From the NCBI GenBank assembly GCA_900550445.1, contig URSF01000002.1, forward strand, positions 61,226-125,225: a stretch of 64,000 bases of DNA. The letters run 5' to 3'. This DNA comes from an uncultured Rhodospirillaceae bacterium. GTDB lineage: Bacteria; Pseudomonadota; Alphaproteobacteria; CAAGCB01; CAG-977. The notes below the pieces were generated by a model that had not been told where the DNA came from, made no database searches, and saw only the letters and a program-made list of their open reading frames with translations. Positions 61,897 to 64,000 of the stretch are shown here, in pieces; the first letter of the stretch is position 1, and every line of letters begins with the position of its first letter. A program made the position numbers and the translations under genes.

Positions 61897-62769
61897 ATGA
61901 CGATAAGCATAACGACAAACAAAGCGGCTTATATCGGAAACGGGGTGGCGATAAGTTTTGCAATCCCGTTTCCTTTTTTAGCTCAAGAGCATTTAAAGGT
62001 TTACCAGCTTTTGAACGATATTCAAACGGAACGAACGGACTGGACAGTTTCGGAAGGCAATCTGGTGTTTGCCACTGCGCCTGCGGACAATGCGCAAATC
62101 GTAATTATGCGCGAAGTGCCGCTGACGCAGGAAACGGACTATCGTGAAAACGAGATTTTGCCGGCGGAAACGCTGGAACGGTGCTTTGACAAGCTGACGA
62201 TGCAGATCCAACAGCTGGCGGAGAAAGCCGCGCGCGCGGTGACGGTCGACGTTTTCGACGACACACAGGCGGACAGTTTGATTCCGTCAATCCGAAAAGC
62301 GGTTTCGGATTCGGCGGTATATGCGGCTGCAGCGCAAAATAAAGCACAGGAAGCGTCCCAAAAAGCTCAAAACGCAGAACAGTCGGCTCAGACCGCCGCT
62401 GATAAAGCAACAATCGCGACAAATAAATCAGTTGAAGTCGCAAATGCTTTATTTACTAAAGCGGACAAGGATTTGTCGAACTGCACCAAACCGTATGTGA
62501 CGGAAACGTATCACAGCGGCACGGAGTGGTATCGGGTTTGGTCTGACGGCTGGATTGAGCAGGGAGGAAACATCTTGTCAGGAACACATTTGTTCTTCAG
62601 AAAAGCGTTTACGACAACGGATTATACAATTACCGGAAATGAAACGGGACGACAGGCTGAAGACGATAATTGTCGGGCTGTCAAATTCCGTAATATTCAT
62701 ACAAATACTTGCTATGTGGTTGCGCCGAATAATCCGGTGTCCGTTTCTTGGAAAGCTTGCGGATATTAA
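61897..62769 (+). CDS. Phage tail-fibre protein, orphan
   Basis: 290 residues. The first 110 match the T7 gp17-type attachment domain: YIGNGVAISFAIPFPFLAQEHLKVY, then VIMREVPLTQETDY and the PAETLERCFDKLTMQIQQL helix. An Ala-rich coiled coil (about 135-190; repeated AQNKAQEA-type heptads) forms the shaft. The last 90 residues begin GTEWYRVWSDGWIEQGG, a pattern of receptor-binding tips. No other phage structural genes adjoin it, so it is a remnant of a prophage or an orphan adopted by the host. It lies between two strong terminators as a self-contained unit. Confidence 0.88.
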   Translation: MTISITTNKAAYIGNGVAISFAIPFPFLAQEHLKVYQLLNDIQTERTDWTVSEGNLVFATAPADNAQIVIMREVPLTQETDYRENEILPAETLERCFDKLTMQIQQLAEKAARAVTVDVFDDTQADSLIPSIRKAVSDSAVYAAAAQNKAQEASQKAQNAEQSAQTAADKATIATNKSVEVANALFTKADKDLSNCTKPYVTETYHSGTEWYRVWSDGWIEQGGNILSGTHLFFRKAFTTTDYTITGNETGRQAEDDNCRAVKFRNIHTNTCYVVAPNNPVSVSWKACGY

Positions 62770-62774
62770 AAAAA

Positions 62775-62805
62775 ATCCCCCGCGATTATTATTTTCGCGG
62801 GGGAT
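62775..62805 (+). terminator. Terminator after the tail-fibre gene
   Basis: A perfect 11-base stem, ATCCCCCGCGA (62775-62785) / TCGCGGGGGAT (62795-62805), with a 9-base loop, starts 5 bases after the stop codon. An A-run comes before the stem, and an AT-rich but not T-pure stretch follows. Confidence 0.8.
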
Positions 62806-62815
62806 ATATATTTCA

Positions 62816-62971
62816 TCATTTTATATGAATAAGTCTTTCAATATCATCATTCATTTTTATTCTTGATTCTTTGTCGTCGAAAAAACTTTTGACTCTATAA
62901 AAAATGTTCGTTTTTCTTATATATACTAAATATTCTTTCCACGCAATATCGTTTTTTGGAAAAAGGCTCTT
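62816..62971 (-). pseudogene. C-terminal fragment of an unknown gene (minus strand)
   Basis: An open frame of 51 codons ending in TGA at 62816-62818, bounded upstream by an in-frame stop at 62972-62974 and lacking a suitable start. It reads like true protein (SLFPKNDIAWKEYLVYIRK and more) with balanced residues in very AT-rich DNA, suggesting the tail of a truncated gene, perhaps of a surface-polysaccharide type. Chance is possible; no family is recognised. Confidence 0.35.
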
Positions 62972-62989
62972 TCACTGCTTCTTTTCCAA

Positions 62990-63433
62990 AGTCAAACAAA
63001 CACCCCGCTCTATGAAAAAACGGAACAAATAACCAAAATAAAATACAACAAACTGGTCATTTCCCTGTTTGAAACGGACGAGAATCCGACGCCGTATCAT
63101 TGGCGTTTCATTCCCGATCCGAAGCAACTGCATCATCGCGAATTTTTCATTTCGAACTTTGCCAAAGACAGCAAAAATTACGGCGTCTTCACGGAAACAA
63201 ACGCCGACCGGTTTGACGCGGACGGATTAACGTTCAAAGGACGTAATTTGTTCAACTACACGACACCGGCGGCGTATCCGTTACCGTTGATCGGGAAAAC
63301 GAAAGCGATAACAGAAATTCTGGAATTTTTCAAACCGAAACACCTGTTCGGCGTTGGTCGTTGGGGCGAACATCTGCATCATAACCACGATGTTTGTATA
63401 AAACACGCAATCGATTTTGTAGAAGCATTATAA
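62990..63433 (+). pseudogene. C-terminal remnant of a FAD-dependent amine-oxidase-like (UDP-galactopyranose-mutase-like) gene
   Basis: An open frame without a start codon or ribosome binding site runs from about 62990 to the TAA at 63431. About 147 residues are left. They include HWRFIPDPKQLHHREFFIS, a GVFTETNADRF segment, YPLPLIGK and GVGRWGEHLHHNHD. This succession matches the C-terminal half of protoporphyrinogen-oxidase / UDP-galactopyranose-mutase-like flavoproteins found in LPS clusters. The N-terminal FAD-binding domain is gone. The frame upstream of 62990 abuts the minus-strand fragment, so a deletion or insertion joined two broken genes. Its G+C is near the rest of the chromosome, unlike the DNA on both sides. 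Confidence 0.6.
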
Positions 63434-63450
63434 AAAAGGACAGAACGCAA

Positions 63451-63807
63451 ATGAATAAAATCATACAAAATTTTATGAACAATCACGCAATAGAATATGA
63501 TTTGCAGAATTATTCCGAAAGAAGGTTCTTTGAACATTTTATGAACAGATGCATTATTAATAAATATTCTGTCGAACGTTTTGATCCTGATGACATAATG
63601 ACACAAAATTGAGAAATTGGAATAGACGGTACCGCAATTCTTATAAATGGAATTCTCGTTAATGAAATTTCTGATATAGAGAACGTCTTAACCCATGAAA
63701 CAGAGCCATCTGTAAAATTTGTGTTCATTCAATCCAAGACAAGTGAACACTTTGACTCTGCTGAGATAGGAACGTTTTTTTTACGCATATTAAGACAAAA
63801 AACTTAA
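63451..63807 (+). pseudogene. AIPR-type abortive infection protein, N-terminal remnant with an internal stop
   Basis: The ATG at 63451, 12 bases after AAGGA, opens a frame of 53 codons to a TGA at 63610-63612. The same frame then continues for 64 more codons: EIGIDGTAILINGILVNEI, then VKFVFIQSKTSEHFDSAEIG, ending at TAA 63805. This matches the N-terminal region of AIPR proteins (GIDG, then FVFIQaKTS, then FDs.EI), a phage-defence family. The expected GV.DFF-like continuation is missing, so the gene is cut after about 118 codons. It is low in G+C and joins the recombinase gene tail-to-tail with a 4-base overlap. A defence gene in decay is the simplest reading. Confidence 0.65.
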
Positions 63808-64000
63808 GAGTTTCCCTTTTGTTTCAGAAAAGAGTAAAGCGAGCTGGCGCTTATTCCCGTCATTCGGGCGATTTTTGCCTTTCCGATCCCTTGTTTTAAC
63901 AATTTCCTGATTTTCTTTTCCTTGCCGTTCCAAATGCGTTTTCGGTTCTTTCGGCCTCTGGGACGGCCAAGAGAACGGCCTTGAGATTTCAAACGCTGCA
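63804..64000 (-). CDS. Serine recombinase (resolvase/invertase), C-terminal part, 5' partial
   Basis: The frame is open to the right edge and the start lies beyond it. The visible 65 codons contain the linker GRSLGRPRGRK and the helix-turn-helix domain KIRKLLKQGIGKAKIARMTGISASSLYSFLK, the HTH_7 domain of Hin/Gin-type invertases and Tn3-type resolvases. The catalytic serine domain must be upstream (beyond 64000). Next to a tail-fibre gene, an invertase that switches fibre ends is an attractive idea, but no invertible segment was found here. Confidence 0.85.
   Translation of the reverse strand, partial: QRLKSQGRSLGRPRGRKNRKRIWNGKEKKIRKLLKQGIGKAKIARMTGISASSLYSFLKQKGNS

Noticed and set aside
63610..63612. 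TGA read as selenocysteine or tryptophan in the AIPR-like frame
   Set aside because: Other genes here end in TGA with coupled starts (frr/uppS, GT4/GT32), so the code is standard. No selenocysteine element was seen, and the gene is truncated anyway.

Overview
The window is one continuous stretch of a bacterial chromosome with moderate G+C. It is almost certainly from an alphaproteobacterium. The evidence is the gene content and order: LpxI in place of LpxH in lipid A synthesis, the murA-hisG-hisD block, the DUF2066 / AI-2E-type permease / HdaA block, a short prolyl-tRNA synthetase, a class II DAHP synthase, and the run rpsB-tsf-pyrH-frr-uppS-cdsA-dxr-rseP-bamA-ompH-lpxD-fabZ-lpxA-lpxI-lpxB. 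I infer a Rhodospirillales-like, possibly host-associated, lineage, but the sequence alone does not fix the taxon.

Layout. 1-2 kb: the tail of an unknown Lys/Ala-rich protein, a ZupT-type metal transporter, and an ankyrin protein whose leader carries an 18-G homopolymer and a hairpin over its ribosome binding site. 2-5.5 kb: hisD, hisG, murA and a small basic protein, all on the minus strand. 5.6-6.8 kb: tRNA-Thr(GGT), a repeat cluster and a frameshifted SGNH-type gene. 6.8-8.9 kb: a two-gene sulfane-sulfur operon (CoA-disulfide reductase-rhodanese fusion and a YgaP-like membrane rhodanese). 9-14 kb: surface-glycan genes (NDP-sugar epimerase, GT4, GT32, zinc-ribbon/SH3 protein, phosphoethanolamine-transferase-like enzyme). 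14-20 kb: ABC-F ATPase, Sel1-repeat protein, ndk, DUF2066, AI-2E permease and hdaA. 20-29 kb: a GT2 transferase, proS, lolC/E, lolD, dnaE and a coupled membrane protein. 29-43 kb: the translation / isoprenoid / outer-membrane / lipid A supercluster. 43-49 kb: gph, glmU, glmS, an unknown membrane protein and the DAHP synthase. 49-52 kb: a GT-C transferase and an unknown acidic-tailed membrane protein. 52-58 kb: ribokinase, nadE, gltX, cysS and an exported protein. 58-61.6 kb: larE, larC, larB and a TspO/MBR-family protein. 61.8-64 kb: an accessory zone with an orphan phage tail-fibre gene, fragments of two genes, an AIPR-type abortive-infection remnant and the C-terminus of a serine recombinase running off the edge.

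How the genes work together. Most of the window supports envelope building. glmS and glmU supply UDP-GlcNAc. murA commits it to peptidoglycan, and lpxA, lpxD, lpxI and lpxB commit it to lipid A (fabZ links this to fatty acid synthesis). uppS, cdsA and dxr give lipid carriers. bamA, ompH and lolCDE place proteins and lipoproteins in the outer membrane, and the scattered glycosyltransferases and the PEtN-transferase-like protein decorate the surface.

Points most worth a second look: a NAD synthetase whose glutaminase domain has lost its catalytic residues; the homopolymer-plus-hairpin leader of the ankyrin gene; nickel-pincer cofactor genes without larA behind a palindromic promoter region; and the mosaic of phage, defence and recombinase remnants at the right end.
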